Assembly (NCBI GenBank): GCA_023443925.1
Contig: JAEZSL010000155.1
Span: 1 to 9,108, forward strand
DNA length: 9,108 bases
Direction of reading: 5' to 3'
Source of the DNA: Bacillota bacterium
GTDB lineage: Bacteria > Bacillota_A > Clostridia > Lachnospirales > Lachnospiraceae
Part shown: positions 1 to 6,294 of the stretch, piece by piece
Layout: each line of letters begins with the position of its first letter
How positions within the stretch are numbered: position 1 is the first letter of the stretch
Notes under the pieces: model-generated
Told to the model about the DNA's origin: nothing
The model's input: only the letters and a program-made list of their open reading frames with translations
The model's database searches: none
Position numbers and translations under genes: made by a program

Positions 1-120
1 TGTTTTACTGGTTATATAAATAAAATAACCGAATCCGGCAACAATGATTAATAGTATCAAATCAATAAATAGCAGAACTCTTCTTTTTAATCTTTTTTTC
101 TTTTTTTTAACATTACTCAT
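1..120 (-). CDS. N-terminus of a membrane-anchored protein, possibly LytR-CpsA-Psr (LCP) family (partial)
   Basis: Reading the minus strand from an ATG at 120 gives 40 uninterrupted codons to the window edge, so the rest of the gene lies outside. The product begins MSNV, then a very basic stretch (KKKKKRLKRR, residues 5-14), then one hydrophobic segment (about residues 15-36) ending in FGYFIYI. A short basic cytoplasmic tail followed by a single membrane helix is the usual start of LCP proteins, which attach glycopolymers to the wall, but chain-length regulators and other anchored proteins begin similarly. A weak purine-rich site (AGAAGG, then AGG about 10 bases before the ATG) precedes it. 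It lies 114 bases downstream of the sugar transferase on the same strand with no obvious terminator between, so co-transcription is likely. The family cannot be fixed from 40 residues; that this is a real gene start is fairly likely. Confidence 0.6.
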   Translation of the reverse strand, partial: MSNVKKKKKRLKRRVLLFIDLILLIIVAGFGYFIYITSKT

Positions 121-234
121 TTTAAGATAACCTAACCCTTCTAATTTGGAATGGGCCGCCCCAGTAATACTACAGCGGTAGTTCTATTCCTATCTTATCC
201 GCCGAATATTTTGAAGCCAGCCCTCTTTTGATCT

Positions 235-1653
235 CTAATATGCATTTTTATTTATAAAGCCGTTAAATACGGTAAAAAACAAGATTTTAAAATCCAGAGC
301 CAGTGTCCAGTTCTCAATGTAGTATAAATCACATTCGATTCGCTTACGGATAGAAGTATCCCCGCGAAAACCCTTTATCTGGGCCCATCCGGTCATACCG
401 GGCTGAACCTGATGCTTTATCATGTATCTTGGTATTTCTTCTTTAAATTTATCTACAAAAAACGGCCGTTCCGGGCGCGGGCCGACAAGACTCATTTCGC
501 CTTTTAGAACATTAAACAGCTGAGGCAGTTCATCAATAGAGGTTCTGCGGATTAGTTTGCCGATTTTTGTTACCCTGGGATCATTAAAGGTTGTCCAGGC
601 TTTTTTCTCTTTGGATTCGGTCTGAAGCTCCATGGAACGGAACTTGTACATCTTAAAGGTCTTATTGTGCCGTCCTATTCTCTCCTGTGTAAAAATAATA
701 GGTCCGGGTGAAGTGGCTTTAATAATGACGGCAACTACAATCATAGGAAGGGAGAAGAGCAGCAGGGCTGCAATACAGCCCACTAAATCGATAATACGTT
801 TTAAAAAGCGGTTAACGGAATTACTCAAGGGCACATTACGGATATTGATAACCGGAAGGCCGTCCAGATCTTCCGTATAAGGTACGGTAGGAAAAAAATC
901 CTGGTAATCCGGAATAAATTTTGTGTGTACGCCGGATTTTTCGCAGATTCCAACAATCCGCCCAAGTTTGGAATACTCGTCTATGCTGAGGGTAATTGCA
1001 ATTTCATCCAGACGGTTCTGCGGAAGTATCTCTAACAGGTCATCAATGGATCCAATCACTTTAATATTTTTATAGGAAGTTCCCCGTTCCATATTATCAT
1101 CCAGGATACCATGAATATAGTAACCCCATTGTGGATTGACCAGAATCCGGTCAACATAGGCTTCCGCCGCCCGGCTGTATCCCACTAAAACAATATGTTT
1201 TAAGTTATAACCTTTTCTCCGTGCTGCCTTTAAGGAATAGGTCAGAATAGATCGGAAACCGGTATCCAATATAATATTGGTAACAAAAAAGATAGCGATC
1301 AGGATACGGGAATAATTACTTTCTTTTGCGGCATACAAAATAAAGGTAAAGTAAAAGGTACCCAGAAAATTGGCTTTCAGTATGTTCCATAAACTAACGC
1401 GCCTGCTCTGATCTCGTTTTGGTGCGTATAAATTGCATAGATAATATATAATTAAATAGCCGGGTATAAGAAAAATTAATATACTGGCATATTCGGACAG
1501 TGGATAAAACCTGGCTTTGGGGTCCCATTTAAACAGGAATCGTAACGGGCTGTAAAAACGCAGGAAATAGGAAATGACGTAAGATAAAGCCAGTAAACAG
1601 CCGTCAATGATAACATGAATTCGATTGAATGTCTTTTGATTATCTTTAATCAT
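235..1653 (-). CDS. Undecaprenyl-phosphate sugar-1-phosphate transferase (polyprenyl glycosylphosphotransferase, WbaP/WcaJ type)
   Basis: This 472-residue membrane protein should transfer a sugar-1-phosphate from a nucleotide sugar to undecaprenyl phosphate, the first membrane step of exopolysaccharide or capsule repeat-unit assembly. The N-terminal part has about four hydrophobic segments (roughly 12-31, 51-74, 93-108, 116-130). A Rossmann-like soluble region follows (about 150-270, with VLVGYSRAAE near 155-164). The C-terminal catalytic domain starts with a re-entrant helix (286-312) broken at Pro303. It contains the family's catalytic Asp-Glu pair in SIDELPQL (D374-E375), the GPRP motif (391-394), and the C-terminal QPGMTGWAQIKGFRGDTS segment (417-434). 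Length is normal for the long form of the family. The start is the ATG at 1653, preceded closely by GAGAGGAG with only three bases of spacing. The sugar (glucose, galactose or another) cannot be told from sequence. The partial gene downstream fits a polysaccharide operon. Confidence 0.95.
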   Translation of the reverse strand: MIKDNQKTFNRIHVIIDGCLLALSYVISYFLRFYSPLRFLFKWDPKARFYPLSEYASILIFLIPGYLIIYYLCNLYAPKRDQSRRVSLWNILKANFLGTFYFTFILYAAKESNYSRILIAIFFVTNIILDTGFRSILTYSLKAARRKGYNLKHIVLVGYSRAAEAYVDRILVNPQWGYYIHGILDDNMERGTSYKNIKVIGSIDDLLEILPQNRLDEIAITLSIDEYSKLGRIVGICEKSGVHTKFIPDYQDFFPTVPYTEDLDGLPVINIRNVPLSNSVNRFLKRIIDLVGCIAALLLFSLPMIVVAVIIKATSPGPIIFTQERIGRHNKTFKMYKFRSMELQTESKEKKAWTTFNDPRVTKIGKLIRRTSIDELPQLFNVLKGEMSLVGPRPERPFFVDKFKEEIPRYMIKHQVQPGMTGWAQIKGFRGDTSIRKRIECDLYYIENWTLALDFKILFFTVFNGFINKNAY

Positions 1654-1669
1654 AATCTCCTCTCATTCC

Positions 1670-1709
1670 GCCCCTGGGGCAGAACAAATTTGAAGAAACC
1701 GCCTGGCGG
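1670..1709 (-). promoter_or_regulatory. Two GC-rich palindromes in the leader of the sugar-transferase gene
   Basis: Within otherwise AT-rich DNA there are two perfect odd-length palindromes: GCCCCAGGGGC (1670-1680) and CCGCCAGGCGG (1699-1709), read on the minus strand. Both have the form N-CAG-N. They lie in the predicted 5' leader, 17-56 bases before the start codon. The GGGGCGG that overlaps the first palindrome sits just before the ribosome binding site, so CCGCC of the upstream palindrome could pair with either GGCGG copy. This could be an operator pair or a translational switch; the function is inferred only. Confidence 0.35.
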
Positions 1710-1768
1710 CCTTCCAAAAAGTAATATTCTTTTACTCTCTACAACAGACTTAGGAATAGAATTACATA

Positions 1769-1797
1769 ATTATTGTAATCCTGTAAAGTATTGTCTA
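1769..1797 (-). promoter_or_regulatory. Candidate promoter for the sugar-transferase gene
   Basis: On the minus strand a TAGACA box (1792-1797) and an AATAAT box (1769-1774) are separated by exactly 17 bases, resembling a housekeeping sigma promoter with one mismatch in each hexamer relative to TTGACA and TATAAT. Transcription would start near 1762, giving a leader of about 108 bases that contains the two GC-rich palindromes. Other AT-rich matches exist nearby, so confidence is moderate. Confidence 0.4.
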
Positions 1798-1809
1798 AAA
1801 GTATCATTA

Positions 1810-2062
1810 ATATAATACATGATTAGATGCCAATCTACAATAAATAAATTCTTAATATTTATGGGGATATTCTTAAGATTTGTTGATATCAGGTTCCTGC
1901 GATACGGATAAATGCTGTATTTAATCCGCGCCGGTAATTACATTATTTCTTGAGGAGGATTTCTAAAGCTGGATTTGGGATTCTGCATATTATTGTTTGC
2001 AGTTTGAGTTCATTTCTATCTCTGGGTTTGGGAATGGAATTATTTATACTGCATATTCATAT
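1810..2062. other. Non-coding stretch with a hairpin and an orphan Shine-Dalgarno sequence
   Basis: No convincing gene was found here on either strand. The stretch holds a 9-bp stem (CGGATAAAT at 1905-1913 and ATTTAATCCG at 1919-1928, one bulged A, 5-base loop). It also holds an 8-base palindrome GTAATTAC (1934-1941), a strong Shine-Dalgarno-like TGAGGAGGAT (1951-1960) with no ATG, GTG or TTG at a suitable distance, and a small stem CTGCA/TGCAG (1983-2002). It may be decayed coding sequence or an unrecognised leader RNA; it matches no riboswitch class that I know. Confidence 0.3.
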
Positions 2063-2091
2063 TTATAATAGCTCTATGTTTATGTTATAAT
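2063..2091 (+). promoter_or_regulatory. Candidate distal promoter for the htrA-like gene (extended -10)
   Basis: A perfect TATAAT (2086-2091) is preceded by TG one base upstream (2083-2084), an extended -10 element. The -35 position 17 bases upstream is poor (TTATAA, 2063-2068), as is common with extended -10 promoters. It would give a leader of more than 230 bases for the protease gene. Confidence 0.35.
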
Positions 2092-2167
2092 ACTTTAAAT
2101 AGTATATTCAGAGCAGGTTTCAAGACTTAATCAGAATTGGTGAAGTATTGTTTATTCGTAACATACT

Positions 2168-2196
2168 TGTGAAAAATATTTCGTTATATTTTCACA
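2168..2196. promoter_or_regulatory. Inverted repeat TGTGAAAA...TTTTCACA, possible operator or leader hairpin
   Basis: TGTGAAAAATAT (2168-2179) and ATATTTTCACA (2186-2196) form 11 base pairs with one bulged A around a 6-base centre (TTCGTT). The dyad lies between the two candidate htrA promoters, so it could be an operator for the proximal promoter or a hairpin in the distal transcript. I do not recognise a specific regulator for it. Confidence 0.35.
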
Positions 2197-2212
2197 TTCT
2201 CTACACAAAGTA

Positions 2213-2240
2213 TTGTTAGAATATAAATATAAAATAAAAT
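2213..2240 (+). promoter_or_regulatory. Candidate proximal promoter for the htrA-like gene
   Basis: TTGTTA (2213-2218) and TAAAAT (2235-2240) are spaced by 16 bases and resemble a housekeeping promoter. The start would be near 2247, leaving a leader of about 88 bases that contains two direct GAAATTGT copies (2272-2279, 2285-2292; 13-base period). The region is very AT-rich, so chance matches are likely. Confidence 0.35.
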
Positions 2241-2334
2241 AATAAAATGTAAAACAATATATAAGCAGCCGGAAATTGTAACCAGAAATTGTTTTTGGAT
2301 TACGATACGCCAGGATACGGAAAGGAGCATATAT

Positions 2335-4257
2335 ATGTCAGATGATTTATTTAACAGTAATGAAAATAAACGTGACCCTATGGATGCGGATGCAATGCAT
2401 ACAGAAGCAGGGATGACGGACAATACCGTTTCGGGCAGCAATTTAAATAGCACCAGTAATTTGGAGGGCACAGAATTAAATAATACGGACAATGCAGCCA
2501 ATTCCGGTGTAACCCACATAAATGCAGAAATTAATGCTGGGGATAATCAGGAAAACGGTGCATATTCAGAAAGTACAAATACAAGACAGGATATTACAAG
2601 ACAGGATATTACAAGACAGGATATTGCAAGTCAGGATTTAGCAAGTCAGGATATTGCAAACCAGAACTTTGTAAACCAGAATGCTAATCAGAATTATAAT
2701 GGCCAGAACAGTGGAAGTCAAAATAATGTAAGTCAGAATAATGTTAATCAAAATAATGCAAGCCAGAATAATATAAATCAAAATAATGTAAATCAAAATA
2801 ACAGTAACCAAAGAGAGGGAGGCTCCGCCTACAGTTTTTGGGCAGAGCAGATTGCAGCTTCCTCCCAAAGCCAATCCGGTCCGGCTTACCAGAATGGACA
2901 GTTTAATAATTTCTATGGCGACAAAGGCGGTTTCAGCCAGAATAACAACCCCTATAATAATTACCAGAATAACGGCTACGAGGTACCAACAGATAATAAG
3001 AAACAGAAAAAACCAAAGGGCCATAAATTCCTTAAAAATGCTATAAAATTCGTTGCAGGTGCGGCTGTTTTCGGCGTAATCGCAGGTGCATGTTTTATAG
3101 GTTTTAACCTGGCTTATTACAGGATTAATCCGGATGCAGCACCTATTTCCATCAAAATCGGGGACGGCGATGGCCTGGCAGGCGGTTTTAAACTTAATCT
3201 GTCGTCGGCTTTAGAGGAAGGAAAACAAATCGAAGCCACCGAGGTTTCTGAGGGAAACATACAGCAGAAAACAGATATTTCAGGCGTAGTGGAAAATACC
3301 ATGCCGTCCATCGTAACGATTGCCACTACTTATACACAGTCCTATGACTGGTTTGGCCAGCAGTTCGACCAGCAGAATGAAGGCGGTGGTTCCGGAATCA
3401 TAGTTGGTAAGAATGATAAGGAACTCTTAATCGCTACCAATAACCACGTTGTTGAAGGGGCCAACCCCATTAAAGTAAAATTTATTGATGGTACGGAAGC
3501 AACTGCTATTATAAAAGGAACGGATGCCGTTGCCGATCTCGCAGTTATCTCCATAGATTTAAGCACCATTAAGCCGGATACCTTATCAGCGATTAAGGTT
3601 GCTAAGTTAGGGGATTCTGAATCCGTTAAAGTAGGTGAAATGGCTGTTGCTATTGGTAATGCCTTAGGTTACGGACAGTCTACTACGGTTGGATACATCA
3701 GTGCCAAAGACAGGACAGTAGAACTGGAAGATAAGACCATGGTGCTGTTACAGACCGATGCGGCAATTAATCCCGGTAACAGCGGCGGAGCCCTGTTAAA
3801 CTTAAAAGGCGAAGTTATTGGTATTAATACTGTTAAATACGCTTCCAGCGAAGTAGAAGGTATGGGCTTTGCAATTCCTATTTCCAGAGCTATGCCGATT
3901 ATAAATGAATTAATGAACCGTGAGATATTAGCCGATGATGAGAAAGGTTTCCTCGGTGTATCCATAGAGGATGTAACAGAGGATATCTCCAAAACCTATA
4001 ACTGGCCGGTGGGGGTTTATGTAACCGGTACAACAGAAGGCGGCAGTGCTGAAAAGGCGGGAATCGTTAAAGGTGATATTATCACAAAGGTTAATGATAC
4101 GGAAATTACAGCCGGAACTCAATTAAAAGAAAAGATTACTTCATACCGTGCCGGAACAAAAGTAACCGTAACCGTCATGAGAAGTTCAAATGGTGATTTT
4201 GTAGAAAAGCAAATTACCGTTACACTGGGTAAGAATACCCAGACCGATAAAAAGTAA
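2335..4257 (+). CDS. htrA: Membrane-anchored HtrA/DegP-type serine protease with PDZ domain and Asn/Gln-rich N-terminus
   Basis: A 640-residue trypsin-like protease of the HtrA family, expected to degrade misfolded proteins outside the membrane. Residues 1-220 are hydrophilic and low-complexity, very rich in Asn and Gln between about 82 and 216. A basic stretch (KKQKKPKGHK) then precedes one membrane helix (about 233-262), so the N-terminus should be cytoplasmic and the protease external. The catalytic triad is visible as His371 (TNNHVV), Asp401 (ADLAVI) and Ser483 (GNSGGAL). A single PDZ domain follows (about 537-632), opening with GFLGVSIEDV. The start at 2335 has AAAGGAG seven bases upstream. 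Typical Gram-positive HtrA proteins are about 400-550 residues; the excess here is the N-terminal tail. It stands alone, with its own upstream region and a hairpin terminator after it. The htrA symbol denotes the family; which paralogue this is cannot be told. Confidence 0.95.
   Translation: MSDDLFNSNENKRDPMDADAMHTEAGMTDNTVSGSNLNSTSNLEGTELNNTDNAANSGVTHINAEINAGDNQENGAYSESTNTRQDITRQDITRQDIASQDLASQDIANQNFVNQNANQNYNGQNSGSQNNVSQNNVNQNNASQNNINQNNVNQNNSNQREGGSAYSFWAEQIAASSQSQSGPAYQNGQFNNFYGDKGGFSQNNNPYNNYQNNGYEVPTDNKKQKKPKGHKFLKNAIKFVAGAAVFGVIAGACFIGFNLAYYRINPDAAPISIKIGDGDGLAGGFKLNLSSALEEGKQIEATEVSEGNIQQKTDISGVVENTMPSIVTIATTYTQSYDWFGQQFDQQNEGGGSGIIVGKNDKELLIATNNHVVEGANPIKVKFIDGTEATAIIKGTDAVADLAVISIDLSTIKPDTLSAIKVAKLGDSESVKVGEMAVAIGNALGYGQSTTVGYISAKDRTVELEDKTMVLLQTDAAINPGNSGGALLNLKGEVIGINTVKYASSEVEGMGFAIPISRAMPIINELMNREILADDEKGFLGVSIEDVTEDISKTYNWPVGVYVTGTTEGGSAEKAGIVKGDIITKVNDTEITAGTQLKEKITSYRAGTKVTVTVMRSSNGDFVEKQITVTLGKNTQTDKK
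2581..2685 (+). repeat. 15-bp tandem repeat encoding a pentapeptide-like tract in the protease
   Basis: ACAAGACAGGATATT occurs three times exactly and in tandem (2581-2625), followed by four diverging 15-base units (2626-2685). The encoded pentads run TRQDI, TRQDI, TRQDI, ASQDL, ASQDI, ANQNF, VNQNA. After an irregular stretch, a second pentad family of the form NxxQN, such as NVSQN and NINQN, continues to about 2814. The in-frame unit length means copy-number change would not break the reading frame. The exact DNA identity of the first three units suggests recent duplication. Confidence 0.9.
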
Positions 4258-4328
4258 GCTGTTTGTGTTAAGATAGCCGAATGTAGAGAAGAAGGATTAG
4301 ATAACAAATAATAAAACAGAGTAAAAAA

Positions 4329-4400
4329 ATCCGGGAATTACCTGATATGTTTAGGGATTTGAAACCTTAACCATACCGTAATTCCCGGATATTTATTTGC
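4329..4400 (+). terminator. Long hairpin terminator after the htrA-like gene, possibly bidirectional
   Basis: ATCCGGGAATTAC (4329-4341) and GTAATTCCCGGAT (4378-4390) form a perfect 13-bp stem. The 36-base loop itself folds (GTTTAGG 4349-4355 with CCTTAAC 4365-4371, one mismatch). It begins 72 bases after the protease stop codon. The plus-strand tail is only moderately T-rich (ATATTTATTT). The 5' side has seven A residues, so the U-tract on a minus-strand transcript would be better. It is the obvious end of the htrA transcript. Confidence 0.7.
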
Positions 4401-4592
4401 TTCATCCGGGATTAATCCTAATTCCACCTTACTTCTATGTCGATTCACCAGTTTATGTAAAAAAAGACTTTTTTAGTGAAATTCTGATATTTGTGTGATA
4501 AAATATAAATATATTTCTTTATACCATCCTAAAGTTTAATATTTCGTCATAATTTATTATAATTGTTTAATAAAAATTTTAATATTATGCTA
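4391..4592. other. AT-rich spacer between htrA terminator and clpX-like promoter
   Basis: This completes a 462-base gene-free stretch (4258-4719). No gene was seen on either strand. It holds an A-run/T-run symmetry (around 4459-4474) and a possible second, weaker promoter: TATAAT at 4558-4563 with a poor TTTAAT 17 bases upstream at 4535-4540. Confidence 0.4.
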
Positions 4593-4621
4593 TTGTGTAC
4601 CATTCTGTCGTAGGATATAAT
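4593..4621 (+). promoter_or_regulatory. Promoter of the clpX-like gene
   Basis: TTGTGT (4593-4598) and a perfect TATAAT (4616-4621) are separated by 17 bases, a strong housekeeping-type match. Transcription should begin near 4628, giving a leader of about 92 bases before the start codon. No CIRCE or CtsR heat-shock operator is evident around it. Confidence 0.65.
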
Positions 4622-4654
4622 GATAACTACGCATTATTGATTGTTTCAGCTGCT

Positions 4655-4702
4655 GCATGTTGATGACGACATGCTTGTTTTGTAAATTGAAGCCTTAGGC
4701 TT
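4655..4702 (+). promoter_or_regulatory. Two small hairpins in the clpX-like leader, the second beside the ribosome binding site
   Basis: GCATGT (4655-4660) and ACATGC (4669-4674) form a 6-bp stem with an 8-base loop. AAGCCTTAGGCTT (4690-4702) forms a 5-bp stem with a 3-base loop and is followed directly by the AAAGGAGAGG ribosome binding site. CCTT in this hairpin could instead pair with AAGG of the ribosome binding site. A translational control role is possible but unproven. Confidence 0.35.
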
Positions 4703-4719
4703 AAAGGAGAGGTAGTTGT

Positions 4720-6174
4720 ATGGCAAATGATTTTAATGATAAAGATAATATAGATTTAAATAATGATTTGGATAAGGTTAAAGCCACTGAGGCGGGCAGC
4801 AAGGATAAGGATGATTATGAAGCAGTGTGCTATATCTGCCGCAGACCGGAGAGCAAAGTTGGTAAAATGATCCGAATTCCCAATAACATATGTATCTGTT
4901 CTGATTGTATGCAGAAAACTTTTGATACCATTAACAATGGATCACCTTACATGGAGATGATGGGTTTACCGCCTAATATGATGAACCTGAACAATCTTCA
5001 GAATGAAATTCCCAAAAGCCAGAAACTAAAGAAGAAAAAGCCTGCCGAGGAAAAGGCAGAGGAAGAAAACGTACTGAATATCAAAAACATTCCCTCCCCT
5101 CACATTATCAAGGGACAGCTGGATGAGTATGTCGTCGGACAGGAATATGCCAAAAAGGTAATATCCGTGGCGGTTTATAACCATTATAAAAGGGTTGCCA
5201 CCCATACCATGGATGACATTGAAATAGAAAAATCCAATATGCTTATGATTGGGCCAACCGGCAGCGGAAAGACTTTTCTAGTTAAAACCCTTGCAAGGCT
5301 TCTTAATGTACCCTTAGCCATAACCGATGCCACATCCCTTACGGAAGCCGGCTATATTGGTGATGATGTGGAAAGTGTGGTATCCAAGTTACTGGCAGCT
5401 GCCGGCAACGATGTGGAAAAAGCGGAGCGGGGAATTATATTTATTGATGAAGTCGATAAGATTGCCAAAAAGAAAAACACCAATAACCGGGATGTCAGCG
5501 GTGAATCCGTACAGCAGGGAATGTTAAAGCTTTTAGAGGGCAGTGAGGTTGAAGTTCCGGTAGGGGCTTCCAGTAAAAATGCAATGGTACCAATGACTAC
5601 GGTAAATACCAGAAACATTCTCTTTATTTGCGGAGGTGCTTTTCCGGAGCTGGAAAACATCATAAAAACCAGGCTTACAAAACAAGCATCCATTGGCTTT
5701 ATTGCCGACCTGAAAGACAAATATGACAATGACCCCAATATTCTGCAGAAAGTCACTGTGGAGGACTTAAGAGAGTTTGGAATGATCCCGGAATTTATCG
5801 GACGACTTCCTATTATATATGCGTTGGAAGGCTTAACAAAGGATATGCTTGTAAAAGTATTAAGAGAGCCGAAAAACGCTATTTTAAAACAATATCAGAA
5901 GCTTCTTATGCTGGATGAGGTTTCTCTGGAATTTGATGACGGGGCTTTAGAAGCAATTGCGGAAAAAGCTTTGGAGAAAAAGACCGGAGCCAGAGCACTC
6001 AGAGCTATTATCGAAGAATTTATGCTGGATATTATGTATGAAATTCCCAAAGATGATAATATCGGTAAAGTAGTTATAACCAGGGATTATATTGAGAAAA
6101 AAGGTGTGCCATATATCGAAATGCGGGGAACCTCCCAGAAACCTTTCACACCTGCCCTGGAGCAAAAAAACTAG
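4720..6174 (+). CDS. clpX: ClpX-type AAA+ unfoldase, divergent standalone form
   Basis: A 484-residue ClpX homologue; the family unfolds tagged proteins and feeds them to ClpP. After a 36-residue hydrophilic leader comes a zinc-binding domain (C37-x2-C40 and C60-x2-C63, with an extra C58) and a charged linker (about 100-118). The AAA+ module carries Walker A GPTGSGKT (178-185), pore loop GYIG (211-214), Walker B FIDEVDK (241-247; D243-E244), an arginine finger in EFIGRLP (R362) and sensor-2 in KTGAR (R425). An IGF tripeptide (325-327) at the ClpP-docking position suggests it still engages ClpP. The loop that is RKH in E. coli and B. subtilis ClpX reads SKN here (285-287). It is longer than usual (about 410-430) and has no clpP, tig or lon beside it, so it may be a second ClpX paralogue; if it is the only one, the symbol is fully correct. 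The ATG at 4720 has AGGAGAGG upstream. Confidence 0.93.
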   Translation: MANDFNDKDNIDLNNDLDKVKATEAGSKDKDDYEAVCYICRRPESKVGKMIRIPNNICICSDCMQKTFDTINNGSPYMEMMGLPPNMMNLNNLQNEIPKSQKLKKKKPAEEKAEEENVLNIKNIPSPHIIKGQLDEYVVGQEYAKKVISVAVYNHYKRVATHTMDDIEIEKSNMLMIGPTGSGKTFLVKTLARLLNVPLAITDATSLTEAGYIGDDVESVVSKLLAAAGNDVEKAERGIIFIDEVDKIAKKKNTNNRDVSGESVQQGMLKLLEGSEVEVPVGASSKNAMVPMTTVNTRNILFICGGAFPELENIIKTRLTKQASIGFIADLKDKYDNDPNILQKVTVEDLREFGMIPEFIGRLPIIYALEGLTKDMLVKVLREPKNAILKQYQKLLMLDEVSLEFDDGALEAIAEKALEKKTGARALRAIIEEFMLDIMYEIPKDDNIGKVVITRDYIEKKGVPYIEMRGTSQKPFTPALEQKN

Positions 6175-6176
6175 TT

Positions 6177-6201
6177 TTATTTGTTAAAATGATACAAATA
6201 A
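6177..6201. promoter_or_regulatory. AT-rich inverted repeat after the clpX-like gene
   Basis: TTATTTGT (6177-6184) and ACAAATAA (6194-6201) are perfect 8-bp arms around 9 bases, starting three bases after the stop codon. The stem is almost all A-T and has no U-tract, so it is a poor terminator. It could be an operator just upstream of the next promoter. Confidence 0.25.
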
Positions 6202-6226
6202 TTAAAGAAGTATTGACATATTTTGC

Positions 6227-6255
6227 TTGTTTTGTTGAAAATAATTCGATATACT
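6227..6255 (+). promoter_or_regulatory. Candidate promoter of the TIM-barrel gene
   Basis: TTGTTT (6227-6232) and TATACT (6250-6255) are 17 bases apart, which puts the start near 6262 and the start codon about 33 bases later. A better -35 match, TTGACA (6213-6218), lies just upstream but has no good -10 box at the right distance. Confidence 0.45.
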
Positions 6256-6294
6256 TGAATTTAGACGAATAAATTTGATTGGGAGGAACAATGT

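Noticed and set aside
1615..1815. Small plus-strand open frame overlapping the start of the sugar-transferase gene
   Set aside because: It overlaps a convincing gene start in antisense, has no convincing ribosome binding site, and the product resembles nothing.
2168..2196. Dyad considered as a Rex, Fur or PerR operator
   Set aside because: Arm sequence and spacing do not fit the consensus of those regulators as I know them; kept only as an unassigned inverted repeat.
2272..2292. Two GAAATTGT direct repeats before the protease gene
   Set aside because: Possible response-regulator site, but the unit is short and AT-rich and I do not recognise a consensus; not strong enough to report separately.
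2581..2815. Tandem repeats considered as a CRISPR array or iteron origin
   Set aside because: Units are 15 bases without unique spacers, keep reading frame throughout, and lie inside a coding sequence.
2184..3024. Long minus-strand open frames opposite the N-terminal half of the protease gene
   Set aside because: They are products of the low-complexity Asn/Gln codons read in reverse, giving unrealistic Ile/Leu-rich sequence, and they lie opposite a clearly real gene.
5352..5756. 134-codon open frame on the minus strand inside the clpX-like gene
   Set aside because: It lies opposite the strongly conserved AAA+ core, and its translation has no recognisable domain.
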